64,000 nt of DNA from Nioella aestuarii (GTDB taxonomy: Bacteria > Pseudomonadota > Alphaproteobacteria > Rhodobacterales > Rhodobacteraceae), in contig NZ_JBPBBA010000023.1 in NCBI RefSeq assembly GCF_050896395.1, positions 1-64,000 on the forward strand. The letters run 5' to 3'. This document shows, one piece after another, positions 26,725 to 33,903 of the stretch. The notes below the pieces were generated by a model. The model saw only the letters and a program-made list of their open reading frames with translations. It was not told the origin of the DNA and ran no database searches. The translations under genes were made by a program, and so were the position numbers. The first letter of the stretch is position 1, and each line of letters opens with the position of its first letter.

Positions 26725-27579
26725 ATGAGCAGCCTTCCTCCTTATGCCTCCACCGGCCAGAAAATCTGGTTCTACAGCTTCCGAGTGATCTGCGGGTTGA
26801 TCTTCTTCTTCCTGATCGCCCCGATCATCACGATCATCCCGCTGAGCTTCAACGCCGAGGATTTCTTTACCTTCACGCCGGGTATGCTGGCGCTGGATCC
26901 AGACGCCTACGGGCTGGATCACTACCGGGATTTCTTCACCAATCCCGATTGGCAGCAGCCCCTTTGGAACTCGGTCCGGATTGCACCGATGGCAACGCTG
27001 CTGTCTGTCGCCTTCGGGACATTGGCCGCGATCGGCCTGTCGCAGTCCCATGTGCCGTTCAAGGGCGCGATCATGGCGATCCTGATCTCGCCAATGATCG
27101 TTCCGCTGATCATTTCGGCCGCCGGGATGTATTTCTTCTACAGCCGCATCGGGTTGCAGGGGACCTATATGGGGGTTGTTCTGGCCCATGCGGCGCTTGG
27201 CATTCCGTTCGTGATCATTACCGTGACCGCGACTCTGGTAGGCTTTGACAAGTCGCTGACCCGTGCTTCTGCCTCGCTAGGGGCCAATCCGGTGACGACC
27301 TTCTTCAAGGTGCAGATGCCGCTTATTCTGCCGGGGGTGATTTCCGGTGGTCTCTTCGCGTTCATCACGTCCTTTGACGAGGTGGTTGTGGTGCTGTTCG
27401 TGGGGTCCGCCGGGCAAAAGACACTGCCCTGGCAGATGTTTATCGGGTTGCGTGAACAGATTTCGCCAACAATCCTGGCCGTGGCCACGATCCTCGTGGT
27501 GATCTCGATCGCGCTGCTGACAACGGTAGAGTTGCTCAGGCGACGGTCGGAGCGGTTGCGGGGAATGAGCCCCGGTTAA
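26725..27579 (+). CDS. ABC transporter permease (PotC-like)
   Basis: The 284-residue protein has about six membrane helices and the EAA motif ASASLGANPVTTFFKVQMP near residues 182-200, typical of the second permease of polyamine/opine-type importers. It ends the operon ATPase, binding protein, DUF1330, permease, permease. A rho-independent terminator follows directly. Confidence 0.9.
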   Translation: MSSLPPYASTGQKIWFYSFRVICGLIFFFLIAPIITIIPLSFNAEDFFTFTPGMLALDPDAYGLDHYRDFFTNPDWQQPLWNSVRIAPMATLLSVAFGTLAAIGLSQSHVPFKGAIMAILISPMIVPLIISAAGMYFFYSRIGLQGTYMGVVLAHAALGIPFVIITVTATLVGFDKSLTRASASLGANPVTTFFKVQMPLILPGVISGGLFAFITSFDEVVVVLFVGSAGQKTLPWQMFIGLREQISPTILAVATILVVISIALLTTVELLRRRSERLRGMSPG

Positions 27580-27586
27580 CGGATAC

Positions 27587-27611
27587 GGGCGGCCTTCGGG
27601 GCCGCCCTTTT
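27587..27611 (+). terminator. Rho-independent terminator of the polyamine-type ABC operon
   Basis: GGGCGGCC and GGCCGCCC form perfect eight-base arms around a TTCGG loop, followed by TTTT. It begins eight bases after the permease stop codon. Confidence 0.85.
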
Positions 27612-27614
27612 CGT

Positions 27615-27712
27615 TTCGCCGCCTTTGGCGTCGACCCGGGAACGCGCCTCGTCACCCCCCGCTTACGCGGGGACCTCCTCGGCTCGTGTTGCCACGGATA
27701 GTTGGAGAGCGA
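27615..27712 (+). repeat. GC-rich interspersed intergenic repeat, copy 2
   Basis: This is the second copy of the element at 6223-6316, in the same orientation and again just beyond an operon end. It includes GGCGTCGACC, GCGCCTCGTCA, an internal hairpin CCCCGC-TTA-CGCGGGG (with a one-base shift), CCTCCTCGG and GTTGCCACGGAT. The blocks are conserved while linking bases vary, including complementary arms. Confidence 0.7.
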
Positions 27713-27757
27713 GGCGCCCAGGGTTTCGGGCCCCGTCCCCGGTGGGGAGGATCGGAT

Positions 27758-27790
27758 GCCTCCGGCGGGAGTATTTGGGCAAAGAAGAAG
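27758..27790. repeat. Rhodobacteraceae-type intergenic hairpin-tail element
   Basis: GCCTCCGGCGGGAG followed by TATTTGGGCAAAGAAGAAG lies just beyond the 3' end of the minus-strand SDR gene. I recall near-identical strings at gene ends in many Rhodobacteraceae genomes. It has a short CTCC/GGAG stem and probably acts in 3'-end formation. The recall-based assignment has not been checked by search. Confidence 0.45.
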
Positions 27791-27791
27791 G

Positions 27792-28529
27792 TCAGTAGGC
27801 GGTGACGCCCCCATCGATTGCGATGGCCTGACCGGTCATGTAGCTGTTGGCAGGGTCGAGCATGGCCAGCATCGCGGCGGTGATTTCCTCGGGTGTGCCT
27901 AAGCGTTTCATCGGCGAGGCGCTTGCCAGGAATTCTTGCATCTCGGCCATGCCGCTTTCGGTGACCATCGGTGTGGGGCTGTAGAAGGGGCAGATGGCGT
28001 TCACGCGGATCCTGTTGCGGGCTTCCTCAATCGCGGCGGTCTTGGTGAGGCCCACCACAGCATGTTTGGCGGCGGCATAGGCGGCGAGCTTGGGGGCGGC
28101 GCCCAGACCGGCCACGGACGCCACGTTCAGGATCGCGCCACCGGTGTCCCTCATCAGCGGGATCTGATGCTTGAGGCCAAAGAACGTGCCCTTTGCATTC
28201 ACCGCATGGATCAGGTCAAACTCATCCTCTCGGATGTCGGTCAGGCGCTTCATCGGGCCCGCGATTCCGGCGTTGTTCACCGCAATATCCAGCTTGCCGA
28301 ACTGTTCTATGGCCAGGTCACAAAGCGCCTTGACCCGATCCTCTTTCGTCACGTCGCAGCGCATATAGGCGGCCCGATGCCCGCGGGCCACGTGGCGCAG
28401 GCCCCATTTGTTTCGATCCCCCATCACCAGAAGCGCGCCTTCGGCGGCCAGCGCCTCTGCCAGCAACTTGCCAAAGCCGCTGGCGGCCCCGGTGATCAGA
28501 GCGACCTTGCCCTCGAAGCGCTTGTTCAT
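27792..28529 (-). CDS. Short-chain dehydrogenase/reductase (second gene of SDR pair)
   Basis: The 245-residue classical SDR has the nucleotide motif TGAASGFG (13-20), NNAG (85-88), Ser138, Tyr151 and Lys155 (YAAAK). It overlaps the preceding SDR gene by four bases (ATGA). Asp38 (VMGDRN) suggests NAD(H). The pair is divergent from an acyl-CoA dehydrogenase/phosphotransferase operon, suggesting a shared hydroxyacyl pathway. The substrate is not identifiable from sequence. Confidence 0.87.
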   Translation of the reverse strand: MNKRFEGKVALITGAASGFGKLLAEALAAEGALLVMGDRNKWGLRHVARGHRAAYMRCDVTKEDRVKALCDLAIEQFGKLDIAVNNAGIAGPMKRLTDIREDEFDLIHAVNAKGTFFGLKHQIPLMRDTGGAILNVASVAGLGAAPKLAAYAAAKHAVVGLTKTAAIEEARNRIRVNAICPFYSPTPMVTESGMAEMQEFLASASPMKRLGTPEEITAAMLAMLDPANSYMTGQAIAIDGGVTAY

Positions 28530-29299
28530 ATCGTGAGCCCGCCATCGACGACCAGCAACTCGCCGGTCGTGTAGCTGGCGGCATCAGATACGAGGTAGAG
28601 CACCGCGCCCGCCATTTCCGAGGCTTCCGCCGGGCGTTTCATGGGAAGGCGGGCCATGATCTCATTGTAATGGGTTTCGCTTTCCAGAAGCGCGCCTGCG
28701 AAGCGTGTGCGGGTCCATCCCGGCGCCAAGGCATTGACGCGGATGCCGAACTGGGCGCATTCCTTGGCGAAGGCGCGGGTCATGTTCACCACGGCGCCCT
28801 TGGTGATCGAGTAGGTGCCCTGCATATCACCGGGTTCCAGCGCGTTGACCGAGGCCGTGTTGACGATGGCCCCCTTGCCCTGATCGCGCATCATCTTGCC
28901 CGCCTCGACCGACATGAAGAAATAGCCCCGGATGTTCACGTCGAGCGTCTTCTCGAAGGTCGAGAGATCGGTGTCGAGGATATGCCCGAAATAGGGATTG
29001 GTGGCCGCGTTGTTCACAAGGATATCGAGGCGGCCGTGCGTGGCCTTGATGTGGTCGAAGATGGCGGCGATCTGGTCCATGTCGCCGATATGGCAGGGAA
29101 ATGCCTCGGCACTGCCACCTGCGGCCTGGATCGCCTCTGCCACCGCGCGACAACCGTCGATCTTGCGGCTGGAGACAATCACATGGGCACCGTGTTCGGC
29201 CAGGATCTTGGCAATTTCCTCTCCAATTCCGCGACTTGCGCCGGTGACGAGCGCCACGCGGCCAGTCAGGTCAAAGAGCGGATGTGGTTGGATGGTCAT
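28526..29299 (-). CDS. Short-chain dehydrogenase/reductase (first gene of SDR pair)
   Basis: The 257-residue SDR shows TGASRGIG (19-26), NNAA (97-100), Ser150, Tyr163 and Lys167 (YSITK). Its SSRK after the second strand suggests NADP(H). The start at 29299 follows AGAGAGG and gives the family N-terminus; an upstream in-frame start at 29440 would add 47 residues reaching across the divergent promoter and is rejected. SDR proteins of this type work on 3-oxo/3-hydroxy or 4-oxo/4-hydroxy acyl substrates. Confidence 0.87.
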   Translation of the reverse strand: MTIQPHPLFDLTGRVALVTGASRGIGEEIAKILAEHGAHVIVSSRKIDGCRAVAEAIQAAGGSAEAFPCHIGDMDQIAAIFDHIKATHGRLDILVNNAATNPYFGHILDTDLSTFEKTLDVNIRGYFFMSVEAGKMMRDQGKGAIVNTASVNALEPGDMQGTYSITKGAVVNMTRAFAKECAQFGIRVNALAPGWTRTRFAGALLESETHYNEIMARLPMKRPAEASEMAGAVLYLVSDAASYTTGELLVVDGGLTI

Positions 29300-29341
29300 A
29301 TCTGGGCCTCTCTGTTTCTTCGGAAGGCTAGAGGGGAAGGG

Positions 29342-29362
29342 CGGAAAGGCAAGCGCTTTCCG
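29342..29362. promoter_or_regulatory. Inverted repeat in the SDR / acyl-CoA dehydrogenase divergent promoter
   Basis: CGGAAAG and CTTTCCG are perfect seven-base arms separated by seven bases, in the 152-base region between the divergent SDR and acyl-CoA dehydrogenase operons. It fits the size of a dimeric repressor site. No regulator gene lies next to it, so the binding protein is unknown. A TTGACA at 29393 points toward the plus-strand operon. Confidence 0.4.
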
Positions 29363-29451
29363 GGCGTGAAACGGAATGACACGACGGCACAGTTGACAAC
29401 CGGCCGGGTGGCTCTGATCGTTCGGGCAGCCAAATCGCAAGGAGACATGTG

Positions 29452-30678
29452 GTGGATTTCGAACCGACGCCGAAGATGCGTGAGATGCAGGCGCGCCTGA
29501 CCGAGTTCATGGCAGCGCATATCTACCCGGCGGAACCGGTTTTCGCGCGGCATTTCGAGACAACGGAGACGCCTTTTCGGACGCCCGATTTCTATGAAGA
29601 CCTGAAGGACAAGGCCCGCGCGGCGGGACTGTGGAACCTCTTCCGCCCGAAGGCCCATGGCGGGGAGCTGTCTAACCTCGAATATGCACCGTTGGCCGAG
29701 ATCATGGGACGGGTGTGGTGGGCGCCGGAGGTTTTCAACTGCAATGCGCCCGACACAGGGAATATGGAAACCCTGATGCTCTACGGTTCGGAGGCGCAGA
29801 GGGCGCGCTGGCTGGAGCCCCTGCTGGCGGGCGAGATCCGGTCGGGCTTTGCCATGACCGAACCGGATGTTGCGTCGTCGGATGCCACAAACATTCGCAC
29901 CGAGATACGCCGGGATGGCCCTGACTACGTGCTGAACGGGCGCAAATGGTACACGACGGGCGGTATGCGCGAAAGCTGTGCGGTGTTCATCGTCATGGGG
30001 AAGTCGGACCCGGACAATGCGGATCGCCACAAGCAGCAAAGCATGATCCTTGTGCCGCGTGATACGCCCGGGTTGAAGATCCTGCGCCATGTGACGACTT
30101 TTGGCTATGCGGACGCGCCGTTTGGTGAGGCGGAGATTGAGTTCGACAATGTCAGGGTGCCCGCCGAAAACCTGCTACTTGGCGAGGGCAGGGGATTTGA
30201 AATCGCTCAAGGACGGCTCGGGCCGGGGCGTATCCATCACTGTATGCGGCTGGTTGGAGCGGCTCAGCGGGCGCTGGAGTTGATGATGGACCGGGTCGAG
30301 GAACGCGAGACGTTCGGGCGGCGGCTTAGCCAACATCAGTCGGTGCGCGAGGACATCGCCAAAAGCTGGTGCGAGATCGAGCAGGCGCGCTTGCTGACGC
30401 TGAAAGCCGCGGCAAAGATCGACCGGGACGGCGCGAAGGCCGCCAAAGATCTGATTTCCGCGATCAAGATCGTAGCTCCGATGATGGCGCAGACGGTCAT
30501 TGACCGATCGATCCAGATCCACGGGGGAAAGGGCCTTACGCAGGACCTGCCATTGGCGGAATTGTTCAATTATGCCAGACAGATACGCTTTGCTGACGGA
30601 CCGGATCAGGTGCATATGATGGCGCTTGGGCGGCAGCTGGTGAGGGCGCATCACGAGGGCAATAAGGGGCCGGTTTGA
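29452..30678 (+). CDS. Acyl-CoA dehydrogenase family protein (ACAD10/11-like)
   Basis: The 408-residue flavoprotein has the acyl-CoA dehydrogenase fold: GFAMTEPDVASSDATN (the FAD/substrate loop), GRKWYTTGG, RETFGRRLSQHQSV, and IQIHGGKGLTQDLPLAE...RFADGPDQVH near the C-terminus. The last pattern is typical of ACAD10/11-like members. GTG at 29452 is chosen because GGAG lies seven bases before it; a GTG three bases upstream also exists. It overlaps the kinase gene by one base (TGATG). In the homologous human ACAD10/11 proteins, kinase and dehydrogenase are fused and process 4-hydroxyacyl-CoAs through a phosphorylated intermediate. Confidence 0.87.
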   Translation: MDFEPTPKMREMQARLTEFMAAHIYPAEPVFARHFETTETPFRTPDFYEDLKDKARAAGLWNLFRPKAHGGELSNLEYAPLAEIMGRVWWAPEVFNCNAPDTGNMETLMLYGSEAQRARWLEPLLAGEIRSGFAMTEPDVASSDATNIRTEIRRDGPDYVLNGRKWYTTGGMRESCAVFIVMGKSDPDNADRHKQQSMILVPRDTPGLKILRHVTTFGYADAPFGEAEIEFDNVRVPAENLLLGEGRGFEIAQGRLGPGRIHHCMRLVGAAQRALELMMDRVEERETFGRRLSQHQSVREDIAKSWCEIEQARLLTLKAAAKIDRDGAKAAKDLISAIKIVAPMMAQTVIDRSIQIHGGKGLTQDLPLAELFNYARQIRFADGPDQVHMMALGRQLVRAHHEGNKGPV

Positions 30679-31697
30679 TGGAGGAGGCGGAGCTTCGACG
30701 GCTTGGAACCTATCTGGAGGCGCATTTGCCCGGATTTCGCGGGTTGCGGACCGCCCAGAAGTTCTCGGATGGGCAGTCGAACCCGACATACAAGCTGCGT
30801 GCTGAGAGCGGCGCGTATGTCCTACGCCGCAAACCACCCGGAGAGTTGCTGAAATCGGCCCATGCGGTGGACAGGGAGTTCCGAGTTCTCTCAGCCTTGG
30901 CGGAAACGAATGTTCCAGTGGCTCGGGCCCTGCATCTTTGCGCGGATGACAGCGTGCTTGGCGCGATGTTCTACGTGATGGAATTCGTTGACGGGCGGGT
31001 TTTCTGGGACCCTGCATTGCCGGGGATTGAGCCATCGGATCGGGCGGCGATCTACGATCAGATGAACCTGTCCCTCGCGGCGATTCACTCCGTGGATCTA
31101 GAGGCCGTGGGATTGTCGGATTTCGGTCGTGCGGGCAGCTATTATGAACGGCAATACGGTACCTGGGTGCGTCAGTACCGGGCGACTGAGACCGGGCAAA
31201 TTCCGGCGATGGAGCGGATTATCGACTGGCTGGACGCGAACATGCTGCCCGATGATGGGCGCGTGTCGCTTGTTCATGGTGACTACCGGCTGGATAATGT
31301 GATGTTCGCCCGGGACACGCCCAGGTTGATTGCGGTGATGGATTGGGAACTGTCCACCCTGGGACATCCGCTGGCCGATCTTGCCTATCAATGCATGCTG
31401 TGGCGTATGCCACCGGGCCCGGTTCTCAGTGGGCTGGAAGGTGTAGATCGCCGGGCGCTTGGGTTGCCAACGGAAGACGATTATGTTGCGCGCTATTGCG
31501 AACGGGTGGGGATACCGGGGATCGACAACTGGGAGTTCTACCTCGTCTTCGGCCTGTTCCGGCTCGCAGCCATTGTGCAAGGCGTGGGGTATCGCGGTTT
31601 GCAGGGCAATGCATCCTCTGATCGGGCTTTACAGGTGGGCGCTTTGGCTGCGCCTTTGGCCGAAAAAGCCTGCGATATCCTTGATGGGCGAGGCTGA
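30678..31697 (+). CDS. Phosphotransferase family protein (APH/ACAD10 kinase-like)
   Basis: The 339-residue kinase-like protein has a glycine-poor nucleotide loop (FSDGQSNPTYKL, 29-40), the catalytic loop HGDYRLDN (200-207) and the metal-binding Asp222 in VMDWELSTLG. This is the aminoglycoside/choline-kinase fold in its acyl-CoA-associated subgroup (LvaA, the N-terminal domain of ACAD10/11). Coupling to the acyl-CoA dehydrogenase gene suggests it phosphorylates the hydroxyl of a hydroxyacyl-CoA. It is not expected to confer antibiotic resistance. Confidence 0.85.
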   Translation: MEEAELRRLGTYLEAHLPGFRGLRTAQKFSDGQSNPTYKLRAESGAYVLRRKPPGELLKSAHAVDREFRVLSALAETNVPVARALHLCADDSVLGAMFYVMEFVDGRVFWDPALPGIEPSDRAAIYDQMNLSLAAIHSVDLEAVGLSDFGRAGSYYERQYGTWVRQYRATETGQIPAMERIIDWLDANMLPDDGRVSLVHGDYRLDNVMFARDTPRLIAVMDWELSTLGHPLADLAYQCMLWRMPPGPVLSGLEGVDRRALGLPTEDDYVARYCERVGIPGIDNWEFYLVFGLFRLAAIVQGVGYRGLQGNASSDRALQVGALAAPLAEKACDILDGRG

Positions 31698-31805
31698 GGC
31701 GCTGCTCTAAGCCATTGAAATCCGATTCATATTTGGAATCCAATTGGTTGTCAGCCAACTCTAGAGTCATATCTGAACAGAGTGAAGGGTGACTTGAAAA
31801 TCAGA

Positions 31806-31838
31806 CCGCCCCGCAATCTTTGCCAGATTACGGGGCGG
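31806..31838. terminator. Bidirectional terminator hairpin between convergent genes
   Basis: CCGCCCCGCAATCT and AGATTACGGGGCGG pair over 14 positions with a single mismatch around a five-base loop. It lies in the 181-base gap between the convergent phosphotransferase and choline-sulfatase genes. Short T-rich stretches flank it on both strands. The rest of the gap shows nothing recognisable. Confidence 0.75.
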
Positions 31839-31878
31839 CAGTATTTGATCATACAACTTTAAGAAGATTTCCCTTCCC

Positions 31879-33414
31879 TTAACTGTTTGATTTCTTTTCA
31901 AAAGGTGGGAAGCGCGTCATCTCTGCCGCTACGGTCCAATCCATATGGTTGCGCACGAACTCGTTCGACGCATCACGCGGCGGTTGATAGTCCCAACTGA
32001 CCAGCGCGCCGATCTCCATCGCGTTGTGAACCGGCCCACGGCGCTTTTGGCTGGCCAAAACGGCTTCGTAGAGCAGCTTTTCTTGCCATTTCTGAGAAAT
32101 GAACGATTGAAACTCTGCAACTTTCTGTGCGTGCGCGGGATCGTCAGCCAGATTCTTCTGCTCAAAAGGGTCAGAAGAAATATCAAACAATTGAGGGGGA
32201 TCAACCTCGCAATGGATATATTTCCAGGTACCACGCCGGATCATGAAGATTGGGTGGCTTGCACATTCCGCACAATACTCCCCAATGACTTCACCTCCAT
32301 CAGGGTTATCCACAGCCCCCTGAAGCAGCGGCCAGATCGAGCGGCCATCCAATTCCATAGCCGGATCGGGCGCGGATTGACCGGTTGAGGACGCGATATC
32401 CAGGAACGTGGGCAGGATATCGAGCAGGCTGACAGGCTCTGCAACGGTCCGGTTCTCAACGCCGGGTCCAGCAATAATCATAGGGATTCGAGCGGAATGC
32501 TCGAAGAAGCTCATCTTGTACCAGAGCCCCCGTTCGCAAAGCATGTCGCCATGATCCGATGTCACGATAACGATCGTGTTGTCCAACTGCCCGGATTCCT
32601 CCAACGCCTTCACGATTTCACCGACCTTGGAGTCAAAATAGGACGTGTTGGCATAGTAGCCGCGCCGGGCGTTCCGGATCTCCTGTTCCGTCACCGGCTG
32701 CGCGTCCGCGCCGATACCGTGATGCACGCGCAGCGTGTGCGGGTCATCGGCCAGCCCTGTTTGCGGCATGTCGATTTCGTCGTCGGAGTACAGGTTCCAG
32801 AACTCTGGGCGCGGCACGTAGGGGTCATGAGGGTGGATCAGGCTGACGACCATGGCGAAGGGCGCTGTACCGCGCATTGCATATTCCAGAATGCGGCGGC
32901 GGGCGAGGAAGGTGGCCTCCTCGTCATACTCGATCTGGAACGTAGTTGCCGCGGGGCCGGCCTCCTGCACCGACTCCATGTTGTGATACCACTTGTCGAT
33001 GCGTTCGTGCGGGTTGGTCCAATCGGGGGTCCAGGCGTGATCGGACGGGTAAACGTCTGTGGTCAGGCGTTCCTCGAACCCATGAAGCTGATCGGGGCCG
33101 ACAAAGTGCATCTTGCCGGACAGACATGTGCGATAGCCCATCATTCGGAGATAGTGCGCGAATGTCGGAATTGATGCGGGGAACTCGGCGGCATTGTCAT
33201 AGGCGCCAATTTTTGAGACCAGCTGTCCGGTCATGAAAGACGCGCGTGACGGCGCACAAAGGGGCGAGTTGCAATAGGCAGAATCAAAGCGCGTTCCGCG
33301 TGCGGCCAATGCGTCCATATTGGGTGTCTTAACAACCGGATGGCCATAGGTGCCGGTAAAGTGCGGCGCAAGCTGATCGGCCATAATCAGCACGATATTG
33401 GGGGGGGATTGCAT
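31879..33414 (-). CDS. betC: Choline-sulfatase
   Basis: The 511-residue arylsulfatase-fold enzyme hydrolyses choline-O-sulfate to choline and sulfate. The formylglycine motif is CAPSR (Cys53 in this numbering), preceded by metal ligand Asp in IMADQ. SGKMHFVGPDQLHGFEERLT (about 100-120) and YPSDHAWTPDW match rhizobial BetC closely, as does the short C-terminal tail. The ATG at 33414 follows GAGAGGAC; the frame opens one codon earlier at a TTG. It is divergent from an Opp/Dpp-type ABC importer, and choline released would feed betaine synthesis. betA, betB and betI are not in the window. Confidence 0.9.
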   Translation of the reverse strand: MQSPPNIVLIMADQLAPHFTGTYGHPVVKTPNMDALAARGTRFDSAYCNSPLCAPSRASFMTGQLVSKIGAYDNAAEFPASIPTFAHYLRMMGYRTCLSGKMHFVGPDQLHGFEERLTTDVYPSDHAWTPDWTNPHERIDKWYHNMESVQEAGPAATTFQIEYDEEATFLARRRILEYAMRGTAPFAMVVSLIHPHDPYVPRPEFWNLYSDDEIDMPQTGLADDPHTLRVHHGIGADAQPVTEQEIRNARRGYYANTSYFDSKVGEIVKALEESGQLDNTIVIVTSDHGDMLCERGLWYKMSFFEHSARIPMIIAGPGVENRTVAEPVSLLDILPTFLDIASSTGQSAPDPAMELDGRSIWPLLQGAVDNPDGGEVIGEYCAECASHPIFMIRRGTWKYIHCEVDPPQLFDISSDPFEQKNLADDPAHAQKVAEFQSFISQKWQEKLLYEAVLASQKRRGPVHNAMEIGALVSWDYQPPRDASNEFVRNHMDWTVAAEMTRFPPFEKKSNS

Positions 33415-33657
33415 CAAATGTCCTCTCGTTCGGGGGTAATCCAGGTGCGTCGGCGCGCAGGGGCGGCCGGGACCGTTGCGCGGCCCATCACAGTCAAAAT
33501 TGGTCGCAACGCAAGAAAATTTCTTCCTTTTCCTGAAAGCTTGTCGGAAATAGTGAACCGTTGGTCGAATTTGGGTTTTCGCACCAGAAATCCCGTGCGA
33601 GAGTAACGCATGGACTCGCTCACTCGACCCACATTTCGCCGTACAAGCGAAGCGGTA

Positions 33658-33676
33658 GTTTCGAAAAAATCGAAAC
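33658..33676. promoter_or_regulatory. Inverted repeat GTTTCGA-N5-TCGAAAC
   Basis: GTTTCGA and TCGAAAC are perfect seven-base arms around AAAAA, roughly midway in the divergent region between betC and the ABC binding protein gene. The symmetry and spacing suit a dimeric DNA-binding protein. No cognate regulator is adjacent. Confidence 0.42.
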
Positions 33677-33809
33677 GTTGGCTTCCCGCCTGTGAAAGCT
33701 GGTGCAAATGCAAGGTTTTCTGATCAAGTCCACAGATCGTGGCTCTTGCCGTGTCGGACACTTGCCCTTTAGCATAAATTTTGACCGACTCCCGGCAGCG
33801 GAGCGTCTG

Positions 33810-33826
33810 AGCTGTCTGAGACAGCT
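33810..33826. promoter_or_regulatory. Inverted repeat AGCTGTC-TGA-GACAGCT
   Basis: A 17-base palindrome with perfect seven-base arms lies 78 bases before the binding-protein start, a position consistent with an operator or with activator binding for the ABC operon. It could also form an mRNA hairpin in the leader. Confidence 0.45.
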
Positions 33827-33903
33827 GGTGGGGCGATCCAGTTATGAACAGCTCGAGACTGCTAGAAACTCGAAATGAATACGACAACAGCGGAGAATAA
33901 AAT

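Larger units (their letters stand above)
33415..33903. other. Divergent promoter region, choline-sulfatase / Opp-type ABC
   Basis: This 489-base region is AT-richer than its neighbours and holds no credible gene. It contains two clean inverted repeats, at 33658-33676 and 33810-33826, annotated separately, and an A/T-rich stretch (GTTCGCACC to CATAAATTTTGACC) suited to promoters for both strands. Its length suggests regulation by more than one protein. Confidence 0.5.

Noticed and set aside
27580..27791. Small RNA gene within the repeat-bearing gap after the polyamine-type ABC operon.
   Set aside because: The gap is explained by a terminator, a repeat copy and a hairpin-tail element. No promoter plus separate terminator for an independent transcript could be identified.
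30678..31697. Aminoglycoside resistance gene, suggested by the APH-type kinase fold.
   Set aside because: The sequence pattern and its overlap with an ACAD10/11-like dehydrogenase place it with acyl-CoA-linked kinases.
33658..33826. CRISPR or attachment-site interpretation of the two palindromes upstream of the Opp-type operon.
   Set aside because: The two repeats are unrelated in sequence, occur once each and have no spacers, integrase or duplicated flanks.
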